16,574 nucleotides of DNA from Nonlabens sp. (GTDB lineage: Bacteria > Bacteroidota > Bacteroidia > Flavobacteriales > Flavobacteriaceae), in assembly GCA_030731685.1 (NCBI GenBank), contig JANQTO010000234.1, positions 1 to 16,574 on the forward strand, written 5' to 3'. Under the pieces are notes generated by a model that was given only the letters and a program-made list of their open reading frames with translations, ran no database searches and had not been told where the DNA came from. The position numbers were made by a program, and so were the translations under genes. This document shows, piece after piece, positions 1-7,018 of this stretch (the first letter of the stretch is position 1; the number at the start of each line of letters is the position of its first letter).

Positions 1-807
1 TCTCGATGGTATACCAGGCTGAAAAAAGAAACTGGAGTTTGTTCCCATTTCATGGTGGTCTGTTAGGATGTTAGGATACCAGTCGTGAAAAGTGGCTATT
101 CTTGCTTGGGATTCTGGTAACTGCACGGGCAACCAGTCGCGGTTCATATCAAACCAATAGTGGTTTGTGCGCGCTCCAGGCCACACCTCGTCATACTCAC
201 GGTCATAGTTGTCTGGATTGATGTTTTTGTTCTTGTGTTGATTCACCCAACCTGCAAAACGCTGTAACCCGTCTGGATTTAGACTTGGGTCAAATAAAAT
301 GATGGTATTTTCAAGTAGGGATTCTATCTCAGGACCTTGCGCCGCTGCTAGATGGTAGGCAAGGAGTAACGAGGCATTTGAACCGCTAGGCTCATTTCCA
401 TGAATAGAAAATCCTTGATAAACTACTACAGGCATGTTGCTAGTGTTGCCTGCGCTACTTGTTGTAAGAGCTACATGTTCTGTACGTATTTTTTCAATGT
501 TGCTATGGTTTTTTGGCGAGGTGATCGTTAACAATAAAAGTGACCTGCCTTCAAAGGTTTTGCCGCGGTCTGTTAACGTGATACGGTCTGAGCTTGCTGC
601 CAGTGCTCGCATGTACGATTCTAGCTTGTCGTGCGTCACGTGCCAAGTTCCAGGGACGTATCCTATAATGTCTTGTGGTTTTGGTATAGTCGCGTCATAT
701 GTCACCGTTTCTGGTAAATAGTAGTCCAGTGTAGGGATTTCTAGTGTTTGTGCGGTTAACGCTTTCGCGAAAGCGAACAACATACAAGCAATGAGGTACT
801 TTTTCAT
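1..807 (-). CDS. M14-family zinc carboxypeptidase, secreted, 3' part missing
   Basis: The first 269 residues of a secreted metallopeptidase are visible; the gene reads leftward off the window edge, so the C-terminus is missing. It starts at the ATG at 805-807 with MKKYLIACMLFAFAKALTAQ, a signal peptide probably cut after LTA (residue 19). The M14 zinc site is visible: HGNE (H136, E139) and a later histidine in TDHHEMG (about 251-252), with NPDG (177-180) and DMNRDW (220-225) between. M14 enzymes remove C-terminal residues from peptides; a periplasmic or secreted role in peptide use is inferred. The catalytic glutamate normally near the C-terminus lies outside the window. The 16-base palindrome at 760-775 forms codons 11-16 of the signal peptide (FAFAKA). 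A terminator of the upstream gene separates it from the DUF3276 gene, so it probably has its own promoter. The family is clear; substrate is unknown. Confidence 0.9.
   Translation of the reverse strand, partial: MKKYLIACMLFAFAKALTAQTLEIPTLDYYLPETVTYDATIPKPQDIIGYVPGTWHVTHDKLESYMRALAASSDRITLTDRGKTFEGRSLLLLTITSPKNHSNIEKIRTEHVALTTSSAGNTSNMPVVVYQGFSIHGNEPSGSNASLLLAYHLAAAQGPEIESLLENTIILFDPSLNPDGLQRFAGWVNQHKNKNINPDNYDREYDEVWPGARTNHYWFDMNRDWLPVQLPESQARIATFHDWYPNILTDHHEMGTNSSFFFQPGIPSR
760..775. repeat. Palindromic repeat copy 1 (CGCTTTCGCGAAAGCG)
   Basis: A perfect 16-base palindrome identical to copies at 6941-6956, 10244-10259 and 14400-14415. This one lies inside the carboxypeptidase gene and encodes part of its signal peptide, read as AFAKA on the minus strand. 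Confidence 0.95.
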
Positions 808-838
808 AAGAAGGTGGTGATATTTAATTTCTAAAGAT

Positions 839-867
839 AAAAAAAGCCTTTCAAGAAGAAAGGCTTT
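839..867 (-). terminator. Rho-independent terminator of the DUF3276 gene
   Basis: A perfect 10-base-pair stem (843-852 with 858-867, AAAGCCTTTC) closes a 5-base loop. On the minus strand the second arm runs into seven T residues (845 down to 839). It lies 21 bases beyond the DUF3276 stop codon and 32 bases before the carboxypeptidase start. Confidence 0.85.
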
Positions 868-888
868 GCACATAAATTAATGACACTG

Positions 889-1275
889 TTAGATGTCGTC
901 GAAGCTTACGTCTGTAAAACTGGACGCGCTAGATGTTTCTGTTTCGGTTTGCGGGGCATCTACCGGTGTTTCTTCACGTTTATAGTCGCTCTGGTGACGG
1001 TCTGAAATAACTTCTTCACCTTTATGTTTCAAAACGTAAGATACCATGTCGTCTAGCGTCTCGGTAAATTCAGCAAAATCTTCTTTATAAAGATAGATTT
1101 TGTGCTTTTTGAAATGAAAGCTACCGTCGTCGTTTGTGAACTTTTTACTTTCGGTAATGGTGAGGTAGTAGTCATCTGCCTTGGTGGAACGTACATCAAA
1201 GAAGTACGTGCGTCTACCTGCGCGCACTACCTTTGAATAAATTTCTTCTTGCTCGTATAAATCTCTATCGGCCAT
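889..1275 (-). CDS. DUF3276 family PUR-domain nucleic-acid-binding protein
   Basis: A 128-residue soluble protein of the DUF3276 family, which has the PUR-alpha fold known from single-stranded DNA and RNA binding proteins. The domain spans about residues 8-88: EIYSKVVRAGRRTYFFDVRS, then YYLTITESKKF and the lysine-rich FHFKKHKIYLYKEDF. A low-complexity Thr/Glu/Ser linker (about 100-119) leads to an acidic tail, FTDVSFDDI. The alternation of basic and aromatic strands suits nucleic-acid binding, but its target in Bacteroidota is not known to me. It lies 59 bases after the ABC transporter gene on the same strand, so it may be co-transcribed, although the gap is AT-rich and could hold a promoter. 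It has its own terminator. Family assignment is strong; the role is inferred. Confidence 0.88.
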   Translation of the reverse strand: MADRDLYEQEEIYSKVVRAGRRTYFFDVRSTKADDYYLTITESKKFTNDDGSFHFKKHKIYLYKEDFAEFTETLDDMVSYVLKHKGEEVISDRHQSDYKREETPVDAPQTETETSSASSFTDVSFDDI

Positions 1276-1334
1276 TGTTGAGGTTTCAATTAAGTGAATG
1301 CTAAAAATATAAAAAAATGTTAAGGGAGCATCTT

Positions 1335-3092
1335 TTATGCATCAGTTTCTTCAAGCATTTGATTTGCAAATAGTTCTGCATAATAACCATCTTCTTTTAG
1401 TAACTGTTCGTGGTTTCCTTGCTCGGCTATAGCGCCATTATCAAGCACAATAATATGGTCTGCGTTCTTTGCAGAGCTCACGCGATGACTTACGATTATG
1501 GTCGTTGTGCCCTGCGTTATCTTTTTAAGGTTATTGAGAATTTTCTCTTCGGTCTCTGTATCTACGGCGCTCAAACAATCGTCAAACAACAATATTTGAG
1601 GTCGCTTGATGATTGCGCGTGCTATAGACACGCGTTGTTTCTGGCCACCGCTTAAACTTATACCGCGCTCACCCAGTACAGTTTCGTAGCCGTTTGTGAA
1701 TTTGGCAATATTTTTATGTACCACGGCATTACGCGCTGCGGTTTCAATTTCTTCTTGCGTTGCATCGTATTTGCCAAAAGCAATATTGTTTGCAATGGTA
1801 TCTGAGAATAGAAACGCGTCTTGCGGTACGTATCCTATAGCTTGTCTTAGGCTGTCTAGATTATGTTCCTTAATATTTACTCCATCAATAATAATTTCAC
1901 CGGTTTGCGTGTCGTATAAGCGTCCTATAAGTTCTAAAATCGTTGATTTGCCGCTACCTGTACGGCCCAAAATCGCTAGTGTACTGCCCGCCGGAACATC
2001 AAAACTTAGGTCTTTAAGCGCATGAATATTTGTGTCGTCATAGACAAAATCTACATTCTTAAAGCTTATTGCACCAGTGACAGTTTCTGGTTCTTGTGTA
2101 GGGTTTTGGATTTCTGGAACGATATTTAGAAATTCATTAATGCGTTTTTGAGAAGCCTCTGCCTGTTGTACCATGTTTGTAACCCAGCCTAGGGTTGCTA
2201 CAGGCCAGGTAAGCATGTTTACGTAAAGCAAAAACTCTGGTATGGTTCCAAGTGGTATGATTCCATCCATCACTTGCTTACCACCTATATAGATGACCAT
2301 CACGTTACTCAGTCCTATAAGAAAAAGCATGAGCGGGAAAAACAAGGCTTGTATGCGTGCGAGGTCTATGTTTTTTTCTTTGCTTTCGTTTGAAATGCCT
2401 ATAAATTGCTCATTTATTTGTGGAGTAAGGTTGTATGCCTTTATTACAGAGATGCCGCTAAATGCCTCTTGTGATACCGTGTTGAGATTAGACAGCAATT
2501 CTTGAACACGCAATGAACGTTTATGTATTTCACGGCTCACTAAATAAATCGCAACTGACAGGAATGGTAATGGTGCAATCGTATATAATGTAAGCTCTGG
2601 CGCAGTTTGAATCATAACGGTTATAACTACCACAAAAAGCGTAATCATGTTAATACCGTACATAATGGCTGGTCCCATGTACATGCGCACTTTAGAAACG
2701 TCCTCGCTTATACGGTTCATAAGATCACCCGTACGGTTCTGTTTGTAAAAGCCTAAACTAAGTCGCTGATACTGCTGGTAAATAATATTTTTTAAATCAT
2801 ACTCTAGGTGTCTGGAAACAACGATGATAAGCTGTCTCATGACAAAAGTGAGTCCGGCGGCAAGTAATGTAGAGCCTAAAATGATGAGAATACTCCACAA
2901 CAATTCTTCTCTAAACGCTTCTGGGTCTTGTGCAGACCTAGATTCATATTCATTTAATAAGTTGATAATATGACCTACATATTTAGGTAAAACAATAGAA
3001 AGTAATCGCGCTATTACAGTCACAAACAGGCCTCCCAGTAATTGCCATTTATAGTTCTTAAATAGGGAATTTAATTTTTTTAATTCTTTCAT
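1335..3092 (-). CDS. ABC exporter half-transporter (fused permease and ATPase)
   Basis: A 585-residue inner-membrane ABC exporter with an N-terminal six-helix membrane domain (about residues 15-315) and a C-terminal ATPase (about 340-585), the MdlA/MsbA-like layout. Visible motifs are Walker A GRTGSGKST (376-384), Q-loop YVPQ (421-424), signature LSGGQ (480-484), Walker B ILLFDD (500-505) and H-loop SHR (535-537). The residue after the Walker B aspartate is Asp505, where active ABC ATPases usually have the catalytic Glu. This change is known from the degenerate site of heterodimeric exporters such as BmrC and TM287, so the protein may work with an unlinked partner, though some members of this group may act as homodimers. 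The substrate (lipid, drug or peptide) cannot be read from sequence. It diverges from the dehydrogenase gene; the gap of 134 bases must hold its promoter. Confidence 0.9.
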   Translation of the reverse strand: MKELKKLNSLFKNYKWQLLGGLFVTVIARLLSIVLPKYVGHIINLLNEYESRSAQDPEAFREELLWSILIILGSTLLAAGLTFVMRQLIIVVSRHLEYDLKNIIYQQYQRLSLGFYKQNRTGDLMNRISEDVSKVRMYMGPAIMYGINMITLFVVVITVMIQTAPELTLYTIAPLPFLSVAIYLVSREIHKRSLRVQELLSNLNTVSQEAFSGISVIKAYNLTPQINEQFIGISNESKEKNIDLARIQALFFPLMLFLIGLSNVMVIYIGGKQVMDGIIPLGTIPEFLLYVNMLTWPVATLGWVTNMVQQAEASQKRINEFLNIVPEIQNPTQEPETVTGAISFKNVDFVYDDTNIHALKDLSFDVPAGSTLAILGRTGSGKSTILELIGRLYDTQTGEIIIDGVNIKEHNLDSLRQAIGYVPQDAFLFSDTIANNIAFGKYDATQEEIETAARNAVVHKNIAKFTNGYETVLGERGISLSGGQKQRVSIARAIIKRPQILLFDDCLSAVDTETEEKILNNLKKITQGTTTIIVSHRVSSAKNADHIIVLDNGAIAEQGNHEQLLKEDGYYAELFANQMLEETDA

Positions 3093-3156
3093 ACATTGCG
3101 GTAATCTCTAAACAAGGACCACCTTTTTTTGAGCTAATTATTTTAACAGCCGTACT

Positions 3157-3186
3157 TTGCCATTTTTCTAAAATAAGGTACTTTTG
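3157..3186 (+). promoter_or_regulatory. Flavobacterial-type promoter of the dehydrogenase gene
   Basis: TTG at 3157-3159, a 19-base spacer and TACTTTTG at 3179-3186 match the Bacteroidota sigma-A consensus TTG-N(17-23)-TAnnTTTG. Transcription would begin near 3193. An AAGGAGG stretch at 3196-3202 lies 24 bases before the ATG, too far for an ordinary ribosome-binding site; GAAGGA lies closer. Confidence 0.75.
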
Positions 3187-3226
3187 CGCGCCTTTAAGGA
3201 GGAATCAAAACCTTGAAGGAAACCTA

Positions 3227-4324
3227 ATGTCTATACACTCTAATCTAGCACAGATTATCAATCAGGATCCAGTTTTCGGTCAAATTTCCTTTGACGACCA
3301 CGAACAAGTCGTTTTTTGCAATGACAAAGATACAGGATTAAAGGCCATCATAAGCATTCATAACACAGTTCTAGGGCCAGCATTAGGCGGTACTAGAATG
3401 TGGAATTATGACAATGAGTGGTCTGCGTTAAACGACGCGCTTAGACTTTCCAGAGGTATGACCTTTAAAAGCGCTATTACTGGATTGAATCTAGGTGGTG
3501 GTAAAGCTGTTATCATAGGCGATGCCAAAACGCAGAAAACACCCGAACTTATGCGCCGTTTTGGTGAATTTGTTCATTCACTTAGTGGTAAGTACATCAC
3601 TGCCGAAGATGTAGGGATGACAACAGCAGACATGGATACCGTGCGTGAAGTAACACCATATGTAACCGGTATTTCTGAAGAAAAAGGTGGAGCAGGAAAT
3701 CCGTCTCCAATAACCGCTTATGGTGTGTTTATGGGAATGAAAGCTGCTGCAAAGTTCAAATATGGCAGTGATGAGCTTGAGGATAAAGTTATCTACGTTG
3801 AAGGAATAGGTAATGTAGGCGAGACACTTGTGGAATATCTTACCCAAGAAGGTGCTAAAGTATTCATAGCCGATATTAACCGTGAGCGTTTAGAGCAAGT
3901 AAGTTCTAAATATGGTGCTCATGTCTATAACGGTTCCGATTTATATTCAGAACCAATGGACATCTACGCACCTTGCGCACTAGGTGCTACCATAAATAAC
4001 ACGACCATCAACAAACTGCAGGCAAGTATTATCGCTGGAGCAGCAAACAACCAGCTCGCTGACGAGAACGTACACGGTATGCTCTTGCAACAGCGCGGTA
4101 TAGTCTACGCTCCTGATTTTCTTATCAATGCTGGTGGAATTATTAATGTATTTGCAGAGCTTGAAGGATACGACCGTAATGAAATAATGCGCAAGACAGA
4201 GAACATCTATACCACTACCATAGAAATTCTTAACCGCGCTCAAGAAAACAACCTAACAACACACGTTGCTGCATTGCAAATTGCAAAAGCACGTATTGAT
4301 GCACGACGTCAGGAAAATAGATAA
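3227..4324 (+). CDS. Leucine dehydrogenase-like Glu/Leu/Phe/Val dehydrogenase
   Basis: A 365-residue cytosolic NAD-dependent amino acid dehydrogenase that reversibly deaminates branched-chain amino acids to 2-oxo acids. The length equals that of leucine and valine dehydrogenases and is shorter than glutamate dehydrogenases. The substrate domain shows GPALGGTRMW (50-59), Lys81 in MTFKSA and the catalytic Lys93 in LGGGKAVIIGD, then TAEDVGM (125-131). The Rossmann nucleotide domain has GIGNVG (193-198), with Asp216 at the end of the second strand, which favours NAD over NADP. NAGGIINVFAEL (301-312) is typical of the C-terminal part. The gene has a good promoter of its own and is followed 102 bases later by nusB. 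Leucine versus valine preference cannot be decided by eye; a role in branched-chain amino acid breakdown or supply of branched fatty acid precursors is inferred. Confidence 0.9.
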   Translation: MSIHSNLAQIINQDPVFGQISFDDHEQVVFCNDKDTGLKAIISIHNTVLGPALGGTRMWNYDNEWSALNDALRLSRGMTFKSAITGLNLGGGKAVIIGDAKTQKTPELMRRFGEFVHSLSGKYITAEDVGMTTADMDTVREVTPYVTGISEEKGGAGNPSPITAYGVFMGMKAAAKFKYGSDELEDKVIYVEGIGNVGETLVEYLTQEGAKVFIADINRERLEQVSSKYGAHVYNGSDLYSEPMDIYAPCALGATINNTTINKLQASIIAGAANNQLADENVHGMLLQQRGIVYAPDFLINAGGIINVFAELEGYDRNEIMRKTENIYTTTIEILNRAQENNLTTHVAALQIAKARIDARRQENR

Positions 4325-4328
4325 GTAG

Positions 4329-4336
4329 TACCTTTG
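4329..4336 (+). promoter_or_regulatory. Possible -7 element upstream of nusB
   Basis: TACCTTTG fits TAnnTTTG and lies in the gap between the dehydrogenase gene and nusB, but no TTG is present 17-23 bases upstream. nusB may instead be read from the dehydrogenase promoter, since I see no terminator hairpin in 4325-4426. Confidence 0.3.
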
Positions 4337-4426
4337 CATTCGGTTTTTCGTAAACTCGCGATTAGCTTTTAAAGTAAATACAGGAAGTTTAGATTTAAGC
4401 CCTGTACCTAAAATAAAAACGTTCTT

Positions 4427-5368
4427 ATGCTTACCAGACGCCAACTGCGTATTAAAGTCATGCAAGCCATCTTTGCTTTTCAACGACAGCAACCAGATGA
4501 CCTAAAGGAATTAGAAAAATTCTTGAATGGTAGTATGGCTCAAACATTTACCTTGTTCTTATACATGGTTCAATTACTTGTTGAACTCCATAAAATGGCC
4601 GATGGTAAAGTTACAATCGCAAGTAAAAAGCTTTTGGGCTCTGAAGCACAAAAGAACTTGACTCGCATTTTTGTAGAAAACAAGGCTCTTGTAAAACTTG
4701 CAAATAGTACAGAATTGCAAGAGGCTTTGTCTAAACGTAAAATCGCGCCATGGCATCTTGACCTCAAGTATATTGAAAAAATATACGAGGCAATGATAGT
4801 TAGCAAGGAGTACGTAATGTATACCAGTGCTGCCGAAACTACTTTCAAGCAAGATGTACAGTTTCTTACCTTTTTGTATACAGACATCATCGCTCCTAGC
4901 GAGGAGATTTTAGATTTCTTAGAGGATATTACCATTACCTGGACAGATGATTACCCGCTGGTGAATACAAGCGTGCTTTTGTTTTTGAAAAAGCTGAAGC
5001 CTACCAAAGAGGTCGTACTTCCTGTACTTATTAAAGATCAAGAAGACGTGCAGTTTGCCATGGATTTGTTTAGAAAATCCATTCTTTTTCAAGATGAATT
5101 GTTGGGCAGAATAGATGGAAAAACGCCAAACTGGGAGAAAGACCGTATAGCTCAATTAGACCTCGTGCTTATAATCATGGCACAAGTAGAGTTCCTCTAT
5201 TTTCCTAGCATTCCTGTAAAGGTGACGCTTAATGAATATTTAGAAGTAGCTAAAGACTACAGCTCGCCTAAGAGTAGTGTGTTTATAAATGGTATCGTTG
5301 ATAATCTACTTAAAGAATTTCAGGCAGAAGGGAAACTAAACAAGATAGGGCGTGGACTCATGGAGTAA
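4427..5368 (+). CDS. nusB: Transcription antitermination protein NusB, long Bacteroidota form
   Basis: A 313-residue protein whose C-terminal part (about residues 238-300) is the NusB fold: DRIAQLDLVLIIMAQVEFLY, FPSIPVKVTLNEYLEVAKDY, then SSVFINGIVDNLL, the counterpart of the usual INEAVELAK and FVNGVLD segments. NusB binds boxA RNA with NusE (ribosomal protein S10) and supports antitermination in rRNA operons. The start MLTRRQLRIKVMQAIFAFQ resembles the first NusB helix. Ordinary NusB has about 140 residues, so roughly 150 extra, mostly helical residues (about 25-180) are inserted between the first helix and the conserved core; I recall this long form as normal in Bacteroidota. It lies upstream of the DUF1573 gene, which has its own promoter. 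Identity is confident; the job of the extra region is unknown. Confidence 0.88.
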   Translation: MLTRRQLRIKVMQAIFAFQRQQPDDLKELEKFLNGSMAQTFTLFLYMVQLLVELHKMADGKVTIASKKLLGSEAQKNLTRIFVENKALVKLANSTELQEALSKRKIAPWHLDLKYIEKIYEAMIVSKEYVMYTSAAETTFKQDVQFLTFLYTDIIAPSEEILDFLEDITITWTDDYPLVNTSVLLFLKKLKPTKEVVLPVLIKDQEDVQFAMDLFRKSILFQDELLGRIDGKTPNWEKDRIAQLDLVLIIMAQVEFLYFPSIPVKVTLNEYLEVAKDYSSPKSSVFINGIVDNLLKEFQAEGKLNKIGRGLME

Positions 5369-5379
5369 CTTAAGAAGTG

Positions 5380-5410
5380 TTGCTTAACGTTTTGAATTTG
5401 TATATATTTG
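5380..5410 (+). promoter_or_regulatory. Flavobacterial-type promoter of the DUF1573-yajC pair
   Basis: TTG at 5380-5382, a 20-base spacer and TATATTTG at 5403-5410. The predicted transcript start near 5417 leaves a leader of about 20 bases before the ATG at 5438. Confidence 0.75.
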
Positions 5411-5437
5411 TAGTCAATAAAACAAAAAAATAGTATC

Positions 5438-5926
5438 ATGAAAAAAATAATTCTAATGGTAGCTGCTGTAGCTACGCTAGCTCTTACAAGCTGTAACGAA
5501 AAAGCAACTGCTAAAATCGACGACGCAAATCTTGCGGCTGTTGCAAACAATGAGCAGACTATGGGAGACTTCCCTAAGATGACTTTTGAACAATCAGTTT
5601 ACGATTTTGGAACTGTTGCTGAAGGTACTGAGGTTGTCCACGAGTTTAAATTTAAGAATACAGGTAAATCTGCTCTTATCGTTGTAAACGCAACTGGTAG
5701 CTGTGGTTGTACAGTGCCTACATGGTCTAAAGACCCTATCGCACCAGGTGAGGAAGGAACTATGCTTGTGAAATTTAACACAAACGGTAAGCCTAACGCA
5801 CAGACTAAAACTGTTACAATTAAAGCAAATACAGAGTCAGGAACTGAAACAATTACTATCAAAGGTAACGTTACACCTAAGGCGCAACCTGCTACAGCTG
5901 TACAGGCACTTCCTAACAGTCAGTAA
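5438..5926 (+). CDS. DUF1573 domain lipoprotein
   Basis: A 162-residue predicted lipoprotein. The signal peptide MKKIILMVAAVATLALTSC ends in a lipobox with the lipidated cysteine at residue 19. The DUF1573 domain covers about residues 47-147: FEQSVYDFGTVAEGTEV, then FKFKNTGKSALIVVNATGSCGCT with the conserved SCGCT (88-92), and PGEEGTMLVKFNT. The domain has an immunoglobulin-like beta-sandwich pattern. Its function is unknown to me; it is common in Bacteroidota envelopes. Its stop codon shares one base with the yajC start (TAATG), so the two are co-transcribed and translationally coupled from the promoter at 5380-5410. Whether it helps the Sec machinery is only a guess from this coupling. Confidence 0.88.
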   Translation: MKKIILMVAAVATLALTSCNEKATAKIDDANLAAVANNEQTMGDFPKMTFEQSVYDFGTVAEGTEVVHEFKFKNTGKSALIVVNATGSCGCTVPTWSKDPIAPGEEGTMLVKFNTNGKPNAQTKTVTIKANTESGTETITIKGNVTPKAQPATAVQALPNSQ

Positions 5927-6216
5927 TGGATTATATTCTTCAATACTGGCCCTTTGTTGCGGTCATGTTTGTTTTTTACTTTATGATTTTGCGACCACAG
6001 TCACAACGTCGTAAAGCCGAAAAACAATTTGCAGAGTCTTTAAAAGTAGGTGACCGCGTTATCACGACGAGTGGTATTCACGGTAAAGTTGCTCAAATGA
6101 ATGAAAGTTCAGGTACTGTAGTCGTAGAGACTGGTGCTGGTAAAGTAACTTTTGAACGTTCAGCAATCTCACAGGAACTTACAAGTAAGTTGTCAGAATC
6201 TACGCTTAAAGCATAA
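5926..6216 (+). CDS. yajC: Preprotein translocase subunit YajC
   Basis: A 96-residue small inner-membrane protein with the YajC layout: one N-terminal membrane helix (about residues 5-22, ILQYWPFVAVMFVFYFMI), then the family motif RPQ (23-25), a basic stretch QRRKAEKQ and the cytoplasmic domain SLKVGDRVITTSGIHGKV (38-55). YajC associates with SecDF and the SecYEG translocon and is accessory to protein export. The start overlaps the stop codon of the DUF1573 gene by one base, fixing this ATG. It is the last gene of its transcript: a strong terminator begins 20 bases after the stop. Confidence 0.93.
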   Translation: MDYILQYWPFVAVMFVFYFMILRPQSQRRKAEKQFAESLKVGDRVITTSGIHGKVAQMNESSGTVVVETGAGKVTFERSAISQELTSKLSESTLKA

Positions 6217-6236
6217 AAGATTTGTAAATCATATTC

Positions 6237-6266
6237 AAAACCCTTTCTTACCGAGAGGGTTTTTTT
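6237..6266 (+). terminator. Rho-independent terminator after yajC
   Basis: An 11-base-pair stem with one G-U pair (6237-6247 with 6253-6263, AAAACCCTTTC) and a 5-base loop, followed by T residues to 6266. On the minus strand it could also stop the SRPBCC transcript, but only four T residues follow there. Confidence 0.85.
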
Positions 6267-6284
6267 ATGCTCAAGGTTTACGTT

Positions 6285-6300
6285 TTATGAGCGCTCATAA
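6285..6300. repeat. 16-base perfect palindrome at the SRPBCC stop codon
   Basis: TTATGAGCGCTCATAA is self-complementary across all 16 bases and supplies the final codons (Glu-Arg-Ser-stop) of the SRPBCC gene. It differs from the CGCTTTCGCGAAAGCG family and occurs once here. It may contribute to transcript 3'-end formation or be chance. Confidence 0.6.
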
Positions 6301-6785
6301 TTACCGCTCATTCCGGGTAATTCTTTCCAGGTACCATTTTCGGCAACGGCTTTGAGGGTTGCGTTGCGCTGTTCTAGCAACTGTGTCATGTACGTTTCTA
6401 AAAACAGGAAATCTGCAAATTTTCCTAGCAAACCCAGTGGTGATGTGTAATCAAAAATATCTTTCATTAAGGTTTCTCCAGTTGCTAGGGTTTCAAAATG
6501 GTGTTCATGCACAAAATGCTTAAAGGCACCGCGCACCTGTTCGTCAGCAAAATAGGTTGGTGATTGTACTGCCGTGATATGACTGGTTAGTTTTTGTGTA
6601 ATGCCCAGGTGTTTTGAGCGCCATGTTACGGTTTCGCCTTGTTCAACAAGCCCTTCCATACGACCAGCAATTGCTCGCTCGTTTGTATGCGTTAAAGAAA
6701 GCATGTGTAAATCTATACTGCGTGCAAGGTCAAAAACCAGTTCTTGTGGTGCTTTGATTATTGTCGAAAGTTCGATTTTAGGCAT
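6285..6785 (-). CDS. SRPBCC (START-like) ligand-binding fold protein
   Basis: A 166-residue protein without signal peptide or membrane segments. It opens with PKIELSTIIKAPQELVFDLA, the typical first strand and helix of the SRPBCC/Bet v1-like superfamily (polyketide cyclase/START fold), continues with strands such as ETVTWRSKHLGITQKLTSHI and DEQVRGAFKHFVHEHHFETL, and has the usual long C-terminal helix LGKFADFLFLETYMTQLLEQR. The fold holds a hydrophobic pocket, but no ligand can be inferred. It is a single gene between two rightward transcripts and has no visible partner. Its stop codon lies inside a 16-base palindrome (6285-6300). The nearest upstream sequence is a T/A-rich stretch with no promoter I can define. 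Confidence 0.8.
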   Translation of the reverse strand: MPKIELSTIIKAPQELVFDLARSIDLHMLSLTHTNERAIAGRMEGLVEQGETVTWRSKHLGITQKLTSHITAVQSPTYFADEQVRGAFKHFVHEHHFETLATGETLMKDIFDYTSPLGLLGKFADFLFLETYMTQLLEQRNATLKAVAENGTWKELPGMSGNYERS

Positions 6786-6851
6786 GTTACTTAAAAATAT
6801 TTTTTTTATCGCCCTTTGTGCATACCTTTATAGGGTAGCTTAGGATTGCCT

Positions 6852-6859
6852 TATATTTG
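6852..6859 (+). promoter_or_regulatory. Possible -7 element of the glg operon
   Basis: TATATTTG matches TAnnTTTG exactly. The upstream partner is weak: TTA rather than TTG at 6828-6830 with a 21-base spacer. If used, the glgA transcript would carry a leader of about 150 bases that includes an inverted repeat TTAACCTT/AAGGTTAA (6875-6882, 6908-6915) and the palindromic repeat at 6941. Confidence 0.4.
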
Positions 6860-6940
6860 GGCGGAACGTTAAGTTTAACCTTGTAAAGGTAGTTAAAAGG
6901 AGCGTTTAAGGTTAATTGCGTTAAGGGTTGTTGTGGAGTT

Positions 6941-6956
6941 CGCTTTCGCGAAAGCG
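6941..6956. repeat. Palindromic repeat copy 2 (CGCTTTCGCGAAAGCG), upstream of glgA
   Basis: This copy lies between genes, 62 bases before the glgA start. Here the symmetry extends to 20 bases (6939-6958, TTCGCTTTCGCGAAAGCGAA). It is not followed by a T-tract, so it does not look like a terminator. Confidence 0.95.
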
Positions 6957-7018
6957 AAATATTTCAAAATAACCGAGCAACAAAATATAAAACTGATTAA
7001 TTTAAGAGTCATAAGTAC

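Noticed and set aside
6939..6958. Terminator at the palindrome before glgA
   Set aside because: The symmetric sequence has no loop bases to spare and no T-tract, and it lies close upstream of a start codon rather than after a gene.
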